Numbered from the stretch's first letter, positions 16,924 through 24,762 are shown. The stretch: 64,000 nt of DNA from Photobacterium iliopiscarium (GCF_003026395.1 NZ_PYOO01000007.1:62001-126000), one strand, 5' to 3'. The notes: generated by a model not told the origin, from the letters alone. A program made the numbers and translations.

Positions 16924-19106
16924 ACACTTTCTGGAGTCATTGGGTCACATTATTAACCTTACTCTTTTTGCTTTTTATGCTTATCGTCGTGGTTTATTAT
17001 TGGCGAAAAAATCATACCGCAGATAAAAATAAAACGGTTGATAGTTTTGATAATATTCAAGAAAACGATGCCGCAGTACCTAAATTATTATTGTTCTCTT
17101 ATGGCATTGCGTTTCTATTAGCCGCTGTGTTTTTAGTGCTTTATCCTGGGCTCGGCAACTGGCAAGGCTTAATGGCATGGAAATCAACCAGCGAAGCCAC
17201 CCAACCACATGCGAGCGATTTAGAAACACAAATCACACAAGCAACACTAAGCGACAGTTCATACCTCCAATTGAGTCAAGACAACACCATCGTCACCGCA
17301 GGTAAAGCTCTGTTTCAAACCCATTGTGCAGCCTGTCATTTAAGTGAAGCGGAAGGTCAAACTCACTTTCCTAACCTGACCGATGACGTGTGGCTTTATG
17401 GCGGCACAGATAAAGATATTCATCACTCCATTACTCAAGGCCGTAATGGTGTTATGGCGGGTTGGAAAAATATTCTATCTGCTGAAGATATCACTCATGT
17501 CGCCACCTATATTGCCTCGTTACAAACTGATCGTATTCTTTCGGCATCAAGCTTTGCATTACAACAAGGTAAAACAGTCTTCAATAAAAATTGCACCAGT
17601 TGTCACGGTAGTGATGCAAAAGGCAATCAATTACTTGGCGCTCCCAATTTAACCGATAATATCTGGTTACATGACGGTAGTATTGAGGGCATTACGCATA
17701 CCATAAATAATGGTCTAAATAATGTTATGCCCGCCTTTGCGCAGCAACTTTCGGACGCTGAAATTCAAGCATTAGGCGCTTATCTACGTCATCAAAATAC
17801 ACGTCGAAAAACCGAGGTTGCCCAATTAAATAAAGAACAAATTACTCAAGGGCAATATCTCGCTTACGCAGGGGACTGTGTCGCTTGTCATACCGGTGAA
17901 GGTGGTGAATTATTTGGCGGTGGTCTTGGCTTTGTAACCCCATTTGGGACGCTATATTCCACTAATATTTCATCACATCCTGAATTTGGCATTGGCGATT
18001 ATACGTATGCTGAGTTTTATGATGCCCTGCATAAAGGTAAAGGCAAACACGGCTATCTTTACCCTGCAATGCCCTATTCTTCTTATCAATACATTACTGA
18101 TTCCGATACCAAAGCATTGTGGGTATACATGCAATCACTCAATTACGTTAATACTCAAAATCTAGATAATAAAATGATGTTTCCCAGTAATATTCGCTTA
18201 GGGTTATTAGGCTGGAATATCGCATTTCTTGATACCGACCCATTAGAATATCCTACCAACAGCACTGAGTCTTGGCGTCGAGGCAAATATTTAACCATGA
18301 GCTTAGGCCACTGTTCTGAATGTCATACACCACGAAATATTGCTCAAGCTTTAATTGCCGATAAGCTCTTTCAAGGTAATTTAATTGATGGCTGGATGGC
18401 ACCTGATATTACCACCACCGAGCTTTATCAAGATCGTTGGGATGTGAATTCACTGACTGATTTTCTTAAAACAGGTCACTCTGAAAAAGGGACGGCATTT
18501 GGCGGAATGGCGGAAGTGGTAAAAAACAGTACCCGCTATTTAACTCGTAACGATGTCAGTGCTATCGCTGAATACCTTATTACTGGCGATAAATATAACA
18601 TACTGGACAAATCAGTTGGTCAACTCACACCATTAGGTTTTGGCAATTTAATTCCGGCACAGATCAATATTCAGGCCCCTGACTTAGCCGAAAACACTGC
18701 CGATCCACAAACCCAAGACCAACAACTTTACGGACTTTATATTCAAACCTGTGGCGCTTGTCATGGTCCTGATGGTAAAGGTCGCGAAGGTATTGCCCCC
18801 ACGTTACTTAATAACGGCATTATTATGCACAAAGATCCTTATGACACCATTGCTGTCACCATTCGAGGACTCATCCCTAATTATTTAGATCAAGAAACAA
18901 ACTTTATGCCAATGAGCAGTTTTAATACGGTATTAAATGATGCAGATTTAGCTCAATTAATTACGTTTGTTCGTCAAAAATTAGGTGATAGAAACACTCC
19001 GGTAACAGAGGGTCAAGTCACCAAAATTCGCAAAGATCTTATTAAGGCAGGGTTTGCTGGCAATATTCATAATTTAACTCAGTCACCAAATAACACTCTC
19101 GAATAA
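16920..19106 (+). CDS. CcoP fused to a triheme dehydrogenase-type cytochrome c (five CxxCH)
   Basis: A 728-residue protein, far longer than normal CcoP (about 300). Residues 1-290 are CcoP: two membrane helices, the conserved LYPGLGNWQG after helix 2, and two haem sites at C136 (CAACH) and C225 (CTSCH). Residues about 300-700 add a second module with three haem sites at C320 (CVACH), C465 (CSECHTPR) and C611 (CGACHGPDG). Their spacing, and stretches such as GGGLGFVTPFGTLYSTNIS, are those of the triheme cytochrome subunits of membrane alcohol and gluconate dehydrogenases. I infer a pentahaem wire bringing electrons from a periplasmic dehydrogenase straight to the oxidase. No dehydrogenase gene is adjacent. 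It overlaps ccoO by four bases. Confidence 0.88.
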   Translation: MNTFWSHWVTLLTLLFLLFMLIVVVYYWRKNHTADKNKTVDSFDNIQENDAAVPKLLLFSYGIAFLLAAVFLVLYPGLGNWQGLMAWKSTSEATQPHASDLETQITQATLSDSSYLQLSQDNTIVTAGKALFQTHCAACHLSEAEGQTHFPNLTDDVWLYGGTDKDIHHSITQGRNGVMAGWKNILSAEDITHVATYIASLQTDRILSASSFALQQGKTVFNKNCTSCHGSDAKGNQLLGAPNLTDNIWLHDGSIEGITHTINNGLNNVMPAFAQQLSDAEIQALGAYLRHQNTRRKTEVAQLNKEQITQGQYLAYAGDCVACHTGEGGELFGGGLGFVTPFGTLYSTNISSHPEFGIGDYTYAEFYDALHKGKGKHGYLYPAMPYSSYQYITDSDTKALWVYMQSLNYVNTQNLDNKMMFPSNIRLGLLGWNIAFLDTDPLEYPTNSTESWRRGKYLTMSLGHCSECHTPRNIAQALIADKLFQGNLIDGWMAPDITTTELYQDRWDVNSLTDFLKTGHSEKGTAFGGMAEVVKNSTRYLTRNDVSAIAEYLITGDKYNILDKSVGQLTPLGFGNLIPAQINIQAPDLAENTADPQTQDQQLYGLYIQTCGACHGPDGKGREGIAPTLLNNGIIMHKDPYDTIAVTIRGLIPNYLDQETNFMPMSSFNTVLNDADLAQLITFVRQKLGDRNTPVTEGQVTKIRKDLIKAGFAGNIHNLTQSPNNTLE

Positions 19107-19140
19107 CGAAACAATATGCAACAATAACAGAACAGATATG

Positions 19141-19172
19141 CGCTAACTGATTGAAACTATAATCAGTTAGCG
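19141..19172 (+). terminator. Hairpin downstream of the oxidase cluster
   Basis: Perfect 12-bp inverted repeat (CGCTAACTGATT / AATCAGTTAGCG) with an 8-nt loop, 35 bases after the fusion gene. The T-run is imperfect, so termination is probable but not certain. Confidence 0.65.
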
Positions 19173-19260
19173 TAAATGATGGATTTTAAACCTATTACAC
19201 AATTTAGCGTGTTTTTTTATTGCTTGTGAGAAATATATAGGTATAGTCAGATCTTAATCC

Positions 19261-19429
19261 TTTGAGTAGAGGCGCGCTGCCTAAGAGTATTCGGTTGGAG
19301 GGAGATCCCCTGTGAGAGCCGAAGAAAGGAGTCAGCGCCGAAGTAATTATTGAGTCATCAATAATCGCTGGTTCTGTATTTAATAAGTACAGAACTGCCA
19401 TAGTTATGTTGTCTATGGAGCGCTACCCT
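19261..19429 (+). ncRNA. Lysine riboswitch (L-box)
   Basis: The sequence fits the lysine aptamer consensus block by block: AGAGGCGCG near 19267, AAGAGTA with GGAGGGAGA and TGTGAGAGCCGAAGAAAGGAG in the P2 arm, then CGCCGAAG at the base of P3. P3 pairs ATTATTGA with TCAATAAT, P4 pairs GTTCTGTA with TACAGAAC, and P5 pairs CCATAG with CTATGG, ending TGGAGCGCTACC. The closing P1 is partly mismatched, so the exact ends are approximate. It lies in the leader of an NhaC-family carrier gene, a known L-box target in gammaproteobacteria. Lysine binding should turn expression off. Confidence 0.92.
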
Positions 19430-19483
19430 ATAGGGATAAGAAGTATTATTTCTAAAGAAATCTGTTTCTCTATCCTTTCGGTA

Positions 19484-19516
19484 GATCTCCACCTTATTAT
19501 AGGTGTTTAAGAGATC
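19484..19516 (+). promoter_or_regulatory. Probable ribosome-site sequestering hairpin of the lysine riboswitch
   Basis: GATCTC plus CACCT pair with AGGTG plus GAGATC, ending one base before the ATG at 19518. Both candidate ribosome sites (AGGTG and AAGAGA) are inside the paired region. There is no terminator U-tract, so I infer translational control, with this hairpin formed in the lysine-bound state. Confidence 0.6.
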
Positions 19517-19517
19517 C

Positions 19518-21107
19518 ATGAATTTAATCCAATATTCTGATTCACTGTTATCAGTAGTTCCCGCACTACTGGCAGTTATTCTTGCAATTACTACCCGTCG
19601 CGTATTGTTATCTTTAGGCGTCGGCATTATTGCAGGATCAATCCTTCTAAATAATTATAACCCACTCGCAGCACTACAATACCTTTCACATCAAATTCTT
19701 GGCTTAGTTTGGGCAGATGGCGCAATCAACACCGGTAACGTTAACATGTTATTATTTATGTTATTACTCGGTGGTTTGATCAGTTTAATGACCGCAACGG
19801 GTGCAACTAAAGCTTTTGCTGAATGGGGTGTTCGTCGCTGTAAAGATCGCCGCAGTGCGAATATCTTAACGGGTATGATGGTATTTGCCTTCTTTATTGA
19901 TGACTTCTTCCACAGTTTATCTGTAGGTCCTATTTGTCGTCCCGTCACAGATCGCTTTCAAATTTCACGTGCAAAACTGGCTTACTTACTCGATTCAACC
20001 GCAGCACCTGTCTGTGTTATCACCCCTATTTCATCTTGGGGCGCTTATATCATTGCGATCCTTGGTGGTATTTTGGTAACCAACGATATTACAGAAACTA
20101 GTCCTATTTCATTGTTTGTACAAATGATTCCAATGAACCTGTATGCGGTATTCACCTTATTAATGGTACTTGTGGTTATCACATTCCAACTTGATATTGG
20201 TCCCATGCGTAAACACGAAGAACGTGCTCGTGAAGGTCAACTGTGGGATGAATCAAAAGGTCACCCTAAAGGACTAGAAATCACCACCGAAGGTGAAGGT
20301 AATGGCACCATGCTTGATATGGTATTACCAATTCTAACCCTGACTGTTTCTAGCGTTGTGTTTATGATCATCAGTGGTGCAGAAGTTTTAGCCGCTAAAG
20401 GTCTGGCATTTAGCTTAATCGGTTCAATAGAACATACCGATGTGGGTTCATCATTAGTTTATGCAGCATTGTGTAGCCTTGCGGTATCCATTGTATTAGC
20501 ACTACGCTTAAAGTTACCACTAAAAACATGGTTAACAGCAGCACCTCAAGGTGTTCAAGCAATGATGCCAGCAATTATCATCCTGTTATTTGCATGGACA
20601 ATTGGTACTGTTGTAAGCGACATGCAAACAGGACAATACTTAGCATCATTAACTAAGTATGGTTTGCCTGTTGAGCTACTGCCTGCATTAGTATTCTTAT
20701 TATCATGTGGTATGTCTTTTGCAACCGGCACCAGTTGGGGTACGTTTGGTATCATGCTGCCGTTAGCGGGTGATATGGCAATTGCAAGTGACGTTAACTT
20801 ATTAATGCCAATGCTATCAGCCGTATTAGCAGGTTCTGTATTTGGTGATCACAGTTCACCGATTTCAAGCACCAGTATTTTGTCAGCAACAGGTGCAGGC
20901 AGTCATCACATGGATCACGTTATGACGCAGTTACCTTATGCATTAACTGTCGCTTTTGGTGCTTTCCTTGGCTACCTTGCAATGGGTATTACAGGCTCAA
21001 CAATTATGGGTATCGCTGTAAGCTCTGTATGGTTCGTTGGCTGTTGTGTTTACCATATACGTCAAGATAAAAAACAACAACTCGTTCTAGCAACACAGAC
21101 TAATTAA
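19518..21107 (+). CDS. NhaC-family antiporter, probable lysine transporter under L-box control
   Basis: Membrane protein of 529 residues with about twelve hydrophobic helices, from the Na+/H+ antiporter NhaC family (FFIDDFFHSLSVGPICRPVTD, STAAPVCVITPISSWGAY, SCGMSFATGTSWGTFGIMLP and FGDHSSPISSTSILSATGAG are typical). The ATG at 19518 is chosen because it follows directly on the riboswitch expression platform. A TTG at 19503 is in frame but lies within the hairpin. Riboswitch control by lysine points to lysine uptake rather than general sodium export; this assignment was proposed for NhaC-type genes with L-boxes in other gammaproteobacteria. The substrate is therefore inferred from regulation, not from sequence. 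Confidence 0.88.
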   Translation: MNLIQYSDSLLSVVPALLAVILAITTRRVLLSLGVGIIAGSILLNNYNPLAALQYLSHQILGLVWADGAINTGNVNMLLFMLLLGGLISLMTATGATKAFAEWGVRRCKDRRSANILTGMMVFAFFIDDFFHSLSVGPICRPVTDRFQISRAKLAYLLDSTAAPVCVITPISSWGAYIIAILGGILVTNDITETSPISLFVQMIPMNLYAVFTLLMVLVVITFQLDIGPMRKHEERAREGQLWDESKGHPKGLEITTEGEGNGTMLDMVLPILTLTVSSVVFMIISGAEVLAAKGLAFSLIGSIEHTDVGSSLVYAALCSLAVSIVLALRLKLPLKTWLTAAPQGVQAMMPAIIILLFAWTIGTVVSDMQTGQYLASLTKYGLPVELLPALVFLLSCGMSFATGTSWGTFGIMLPLAGDMAIASDVNLLMPMLSAVLAGSVFGDHSSPISSTSILSATGAGSHHMDHVMTQLPYALTVAFGAFLGYLAMGITGSTIMGIAVSSVWFVGCCVYHIRQDKKQQLVLATQTN

Positions 21108-21127
21108 CACCAACCGCTATTAACAAT

Positions 21128-21190
21128 AATCCCCGTTCGTTTTCGTGCTTATTTGATTTATTCTAGAGCACTAAACTGCGGGGATTTTTT
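21128..21190 (+). terminator. Terminator after the NhaC-type gene
   Basis: AATCCCCG pairs with CGGGGATT followed by a T-run. The 43-nt loop contains an inner GTGCT / AGCAC stem, giving a branched hairpin. Confidence 0.75.
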
Positions 21191-21207
21191 TGATCAGGAG
21201 ATAAGCA

Positions 21208-21648
21208 ATGGAATATTTACATACAATGGTACGTGTCAGTGATTTAGATGCCTCACTGGACTTCTACTGCAATAAATTAGGGTTAGTTGAAACAAATAGA
21301 AAAGATAGTGAGCGTGGACGTTTTACATTAGTGTTTTTAGCTGCACCAACTCAAGCACAAGTGGCAACAACAACCCAATCGCCACTATTAGAGTTAACCT
21401 ATAATTGGGATACTGAAACCTATACTGGTGGGCGTAATTTTGGTCATCTTGCATTTCGTGTTGATGATATTTATCAATTGTGCCAACACTTACAAGACAG
21501 CGGCGTGACGATTAATCGCCCACCCCGTGATGGTCATATGGCTTTTGTCCGTTCGCCTGATGGTATTTCAATTGAATTACTGCAAAAAGGTGAGCCGCTA
21601 TCCCCTGCTGAGCCGTGGATTTCACAAGCTAATATTGGTGAGTGGTAA
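21208..21648 (+). CDS. VOC-family glyoxalase I-like protein
   Basis: A 146-residue vicinal-oxygen-chelate protein made of two beta-alpha-beta-beta-beta repeats. Four likely metal ligands are in place: H5 (YLHTMVRV), E62 (LELTYNW), H80 (NFGHLAF) and E123 (SIELLQ), as in lactoylglutathione lyase GloA. Similarity to GloA includes FYCNKLGL and the ELTYNW block. The middle differs from classical GloA by an insertion ([14 protein letters not shown]), and the C-terminus is longer. It may detoxify methylglyoxal as glutathione hemithioacetal, or be a paralogue with another substrate. It appears to be a single-gene unit with ribosome site CAGGAG. Confidence 0.85.
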   Translation: MEYLHTMVRVSDLDASLDFYCNKLGLVETNRKDSERGRFTLVFLAAPTQAQVATTTQSPLLELTYNWDTETYTGGRNFGHLAFRVDDIYQLCQHLQDSGVTINRPPRDGHMAFVRSPDGISIELLQKGEPLSPAEPWISQANIGEW

Positions 21649-21715
21649 CGGGGTAATCAACACTGCCACAGGCATAGATGGTATTTCTGTGGCAATCATT
21701 AATTAACATAACTAT

Positions 21716-22369
21716 TTATAAAACAATTATGCCTAAATTTCCCAATAATTGTTCTTGCTGCCAATCACAAATTTGAACCCCTTCCAAAGACACTCGGCGA
21801 ACATCAACGTGATCAAGATCAACATGGCATAAATTAGCTTCGTTAAATATCGCTTGTTGCCATTGCTCACTTGAAAATTCACCACGGCTTAAATCAGAAC
21901 CTTTAAATGACACGCCGATTAAATTAGCACCACGCCAACGGTTTTCAAATAGCTCACATTTCTCAAGCATCACGCTCTCTAAATTGGCATAACTTAAATC
22001 ACATCCAGAAATAAATGCCGAGCAAAAGAAAGAATTATGCGTAATGTAATTAGCAAAAGACGCATAATGGAAATCAGCACCTTTAAGATTGCATTGGTGC
22101 AATTCAATACCAAAGCATTGTGCGTTACGAAAATTTGCCATCGCCAAATTACAACCTTTGAAACTGGCGTCTTTTAATTTCGTATAAGCAAAACTGCAAC
22201 CGTCAGTCTCTCCTGCTTCAATAAAGCTACAATCAATAAAACAAGCATCAGTTAAGTTTGCTCGTGAAAAATCACAGCGATAAAACTGACATTGCTCAAA
22301 CGTTGCTTCACTTAAATCTTGATGAGAAAAGACGTCACCGTCGAATTGTTTTTTTGCAACATGCATCAA
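21716..22369 (-). CDS. qnr: Qnr pentapeptide-repeat protein (quinolone resistance determinant)
   Basis: A 217-residue pentapeptide-repeat protein with the full length and layout of Qnr. An N-terminal repeat coil (FSHQDLSEATFEQCQFYRCDFS) is followed by the loop A region (SFIEAGETDGCSF), and the central and C-terminal coil carries CFGIELHQCNLKGADF, FFCSAFISGCDL, LEKCELFENRW, GSDLSRGEF and CDWQQEQLLGNLGIIVL, all Qnr hallmarks. Qnr proteins fold as a right-handed beta-helix dimer mimicking DNA and protect gyrase and topoisomerase IV from quinolones. Vibrionaceae chromosomes are a known source of qnr genes. No integron or insertion sequence adjoins it. No LexA box was found upstream. Confidence 0.93.
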   Translation of the reverse strand: MMHVAKKQFDGDVFSHQDLSEATFEQCQFYRCDFSRANLTDACFIDCSFIEAGETDGCSFAYTKLKDASFKGCNLAMANFRNAQCFGIELHQCNLKGADFHYASFANYITHNSFFCSAFISGCDLSYANLESVMLEKCELFENRWRGANLIGVSFKGSDLSRGEFSSEQWQQAIFNEANLCHVDLDHVDVRRVSLEGVQICDWQQEQLLGNLGIIVL

Positions 22370-22680
22370 TAATTACTCTATTTAAGTCTAAAAACAGCCC
22401 TATATTAATAACAATAAACCATTAATTACCAGTGAAAACAGTGAACTAATAAATGTTTTTTCACATTGACTTAAATAGCCAAATATAGCGTCTATAAGGG
22501 GTGCTAGTCGCATTATTTAAAAGAAAAAGTATGAACATTTATTGTTTTTATTACCGCTTAATACAGGGGCTATTAGGGGGCTAGAAATAGATATGAAAAA
22601 ACAGCCACTGGTATTGATAATATAATCAATAGCAGCAGCTGTTTTTTCACTAAAGAATACGGTTAAATAACAACCATACC
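22370..22680. other. Intergenic region between qnr and the cystatin-like gene
   Basis: About 310 bases. The left part should hold the minus-strand qnr promoter; no clear -35/-10 pair or LexA site could be assigned. The right part holds the terminator of the cystatin-like gene (22594-22649). No gene was seen. Confidence 0.45.
22594..22649 (-). terminator. Terminator of the cystatin-like lipoprotein gene
   Basis: 12-bp stem TGAAAAAACAGC / GCTGTTTTTTCA enclosing a second small stem (ATTGAT / ATCAAT). On the minus strand the arm ends in six T residues. Confidence 0.8.
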
Positions 22681-23079
22681 CTATAAATTATTAGGCACGT
22701 CACAATTTGAAGCTGAACCAACTTTCTTGTTCACAGAGTCAACAGTGTAAGTGTTTTTCAAACTACGGAAAACTTTAGCGGTGTAAACGTCATGATTTTC
22801 GATTGAAAATGTAACGTTGTAATTCATACCAGCAACAACTTGTTGAGTAACATGAATAACATTTTTTAACTGATGATCACCAGCAATATCTTTTACTGCC
22901 GCTTGTGCCGCAGCCATCACTTCAGGGGTGATTTCACCTTGCTGCCAACCGCCAGGAATTGCGTGAGTATAGTCACAGCCCGTTTGCATATTTGCCTTGT
23001 TAGTCGTTTTAACATCTTGTGCACTACACGCCACTAACGCTAATGAACCCAAAGCAACAACCAGAAGTTTCTTATTCAT
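22681..23079 (-). CDS. Cystatin-like outer-membrane lipoprotein
   Basis: A 132-residue protein with a lipoprotein signal (KK, hydrophobic run, lipobox LVAC, lipidated C18 with Ser at +2, which favours the outer membrane). The mature part has the cystatin fold plan: glycines G43-G44 before a helix (TPEVMAAAQAAVKDI), the hallmark QxVxG as QVVAG at 80-84, followed by NYNVTFSI, then AKVFRSLKNTY as in stefin-type cystatins. Cystatins block papain-like cysteine proteases through the N-terminal Gly and the QVVAG loop. C35 and C126 could form a disulfide. A role in resisting or inhibiting host or competitor cysteine proteases is inference. It stands alone, with its own terminator. Confidence 0.82.
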   Translation of the reverse strand: MNKKLLVVALGSLALVACSAQDVKTTNKANMQTGCDYTHAIPGGWQQGEITPEVMAAAQAAVKDIAGDHQLKNVIHVTQQVVAGMNYNVTFSIENHDVYTAKVFRSLKNTYTVDSVNKKVGSASNCDVPNNL

Positions 23080-23170
23080 GACTTTTCCTATTTATAGTAG
23101 ACATCTCTATAACAACATAAAAACAGTGTTCATTGCAAATAAAATTGAAAAAAAAGATTAATTTGCAAAT

Positions 23171-23512
23171 TTACACTACATATTTTCGGTAAGATTGGAG
23201 ATTAATATCTTCAATCTCTACACTAAGAGCAATATCAGAATGGAACATAGAAGCAACATTATGCAAAATCAATTCTGACAACGTGTCTTTCTGTTGATCA
23301 GAACGTCCTGGTAAAATACGTAACGTAATATGCACAAATGGCTTTGCTGTTGTTCCCGTTCGATAAACTTCATAAGGAATAAGGCGGGTTTTTATATCCT
23401 CTTCTTCAAAAATACCTGAACTAAAAATAGAAAAATGCGCGGTGGTCATTAATTCAGTTAAATCAATGTCTGTTTCTAAATCCTTGGCATATTCCACGAT
23501 ACAATGTGGCAT
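23171..23512 (-). CDS. CHMI-family tautomerase (5-carboxymethyl-2-hydroxymuconate isomerase-like)
   Basis: A 113-residue member of the tautomerase superfamily. The start MPHCIVEYAKDLE gives the catalytic N-terminal proline (Pro2 before Met removal) and matches the family opening MPHxIVEYS. It resembles HpaF, which isomerises 5-carboxymethyl-2-hydroxymuconate in homoprotocatechuate breakdown. No other hpa genes lie nearby, so the actual substrate is unclear. A ribosome site (GAGGGAG) lies just upstream. About 230 bases of non-coding DNA separate it from the next gene. Confidence 0.82.
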   Translation of the reverse strand: MPHCIVEYAKDLETDIDLTELMTTAHFSIFSSGIFEEEDIKTRLIPYEVYRTGTTAKPFVHITLRILPGRSDQQKDTLSELILHNVASMFHSDIALSVEIEDINLQSYRKYVV

Positions 23513-23746
23513 ATTGTTACTCCCTCTTTAGTACAGCTAATATTTTGTAACACTAGCGCCGAATAAATATTATAACGGCTTAATATCGCCAATATTAGTT
23601 CACTAAATTGGATTTTAATCACTAATATATTAATTTGTGATCAATGCCAAATCTTCACCCTATCATTCCCGACAATGAGGTTACGAACGGGATAGGAAAT
23701 CTACTCACCAAGTATTACAACGTTAATGTTTTCACTGATTTTTTTA

Positions 23747-24124
23747 TCATGCAGCTCTATCAAAAAGCACTTCTTTGAAAGCAAACATAGCATTTAGAGC
23801 CGCAGGAAAACCCGCATAAATTGACATTTGAAGTATCACTTCTTTTATTTCGTTCTCACAACACCCCACATTGAGTGCTGTATTTAAGTGTACTTTCAAC
23901 TGAGGGACACAATTTCCTAGCGCAGTTAATGCAGCAACGGTTGCGATCTCTCTAGACTTTAAATCCAAACCTGAACGAGCGTAAATGTCACCAAAGGGAT
24001 ATTCAATTGTATATTTAGCTAAATCAGGACAAATATCTTGTAAGCTTTCAATAACCTTACGCCCAGCTTCGCCATCAATACTATTAAGTAACTCTACACC
24101 ATTTTCAAAACGTGATTTATTCAT
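23747..24124 (-). CDS. Carboxymuconolactone decarboxylase family protein under MerR control
   Basis: A 125-residue protein of the gamma-carboxymuconolactone decarboxylase (CMD) family: SREIATVAALTALGN, LKVHLNTALNVGC and LQMSIYAGFPAALNAM are its conserved blocks. I chose the ATG at 24124, which follows AGAGGA, over the in-frame TTG at 24142. It lacks the AhpD-type CxxC, so a peroxidase role is unlikely. It lies directly downstream of a MerR-family gene, with a MerR-type promoter between them. CMD genes next to MerR regulators are often part of aldehyde, quinone or oxidative-stress responses, but no inducer can be named here. Confidence 0.85.
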   Translation of the reverse strand: MNKSRFENGVELLNSIDGEAGRKVIESLQDICPDLAKYTIEYPFGDIYARSGLDLKSREIATVAALTALGNCVPQLKVHLNTALNVGCCENEIKEVILQMSIYAGFPAALNAMFAFKEVLFDRAA

Positions 24125-24155
24125 TGTGATATTCCTCTTCAATTAATATAGGAAC

Positions 24156-24186
24156 ACCATACAAGTTAGAGTCAACTCTAAGTCAA
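24156..24186 (-). promoter_or_regulatory. MerR-type promoter/operator
   Basis: Reading the minus strand, TTGACT and TATGGT stand 19 bases apart. The over-long spacer contains the perfect 7-bp dyad TTAGAGT-TG-ACTCTAA. A 19-base spacer with a centred dyad is the hallmark of promoters remodelled by MerR proteins. It lies between the merR gene (upstream) and the CMD gene (downstream). Confidence 0.78.
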
Positions 24187-24539
24187 CCGACTTTTCCACT
24201 TTTATAAAGATTAATTTTTTCTTCCAAAGCAGCCATATGATTTTGTTGCTGTTTTATATGATGTCTCAAGTTTTTCTGATGTTGCTCTAATAAAATTTGA
24301 CGCTGAAGTAACGACTCAGCACCAAGTTCTCTGAGTTTTGTATATACCAAAATCTCATCAAGCGGCATCGCTGTTTCTTTTAAACGCTTTACAAAACCAA
24401 TCCACGTTACATCTTTAGATGCATATACTCGATGACCACTGCTATTTCTCTGGATATTTTTTAGTAACCCTATTTTTTCATAATACCTAAGAGTATGAGA
24501 CGACAAGCCCACTAAACTAGAAAACTCTTTTATGTTCAT
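24183..24539 (-). CDS. MerR-family transcriptional regulator
   Basis: A 118-residue regulator with an N-terminal winged helix (FSSLVGLSSHTLRYYEKIGLL, then GHRVYASKDV) and a long C-terminal coiled-coil (about residues 75-112), the compact MerR form of the NmlR/AdhR type. It has no cysteine at all, so direct thiol or metal-cysteine sensing as in MerR, CueR or AdhR is excluded by sequence. The operator downstream suggests that it controls the CMD gene. Its ribosome site is GAGGTAGG. Confidence 0.88.
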   Translation of the reverse strand: MNIKEFSSLVGLSSHTLRYYEKIGLLKNIQRNSSGHRVYASKDVTWIGFVKRLKETAMPLDEILVYTKLRELGAESLLQRQILLEQHQKNLRHHIKQQQNHMAALEEKINLYKSGKVG

Positions 24540-24561
24540 TATCCTACCTCTTGCTTAATCT

Positions 24562-24573
24562 TGGACAGCCATA
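24562..24573. repeat. Left 12-bp inverted repeat of the putative transposase unit
   Basis: TGGACAGCCATA is the exact reverse complement of TATGGCTGTCCA at 25831-25842 and 26485-26496, on the far side of the transposase genes. It may mark one end of the mobile unit. Confidence 0.6.
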
Positions 24574-24762
24574 TATTTTCGTTCTTAAATAACGCCCTTA
24601 AAAAATAAATTATTCCACTAGCAATAAACTCTCAAATCTAAAATTTACAACTTATTATTTGAATTCTTCGTTAAATCGATTCTATTTCTATATTTCAGGA
24701 TCGACAAAACCCACAATATTGACAGTTATTGCGGTATTTTATCTAATTCTAAGAAACCATGT

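Noticed and set aside
19204..19627. Two minus-strand ORFs (65 and 89 codons) across the NhaC leader
   Set aside because: They lie antisense to a structured lysine riboswitch and to the start of the carrier gene; open only by chance.
22370..22460. Possible LexA site controlling qnr
   Set aside because: No CTGT-N8-ACAG match; only an unrelated CAGTG repeat.
23747..24124. AhpD-type peroxidase function for the second CMD gene
   Set aside because: It lacks the CxxC pair that YnjA in this window has; its CC dipeptide is not the AhpD motif.
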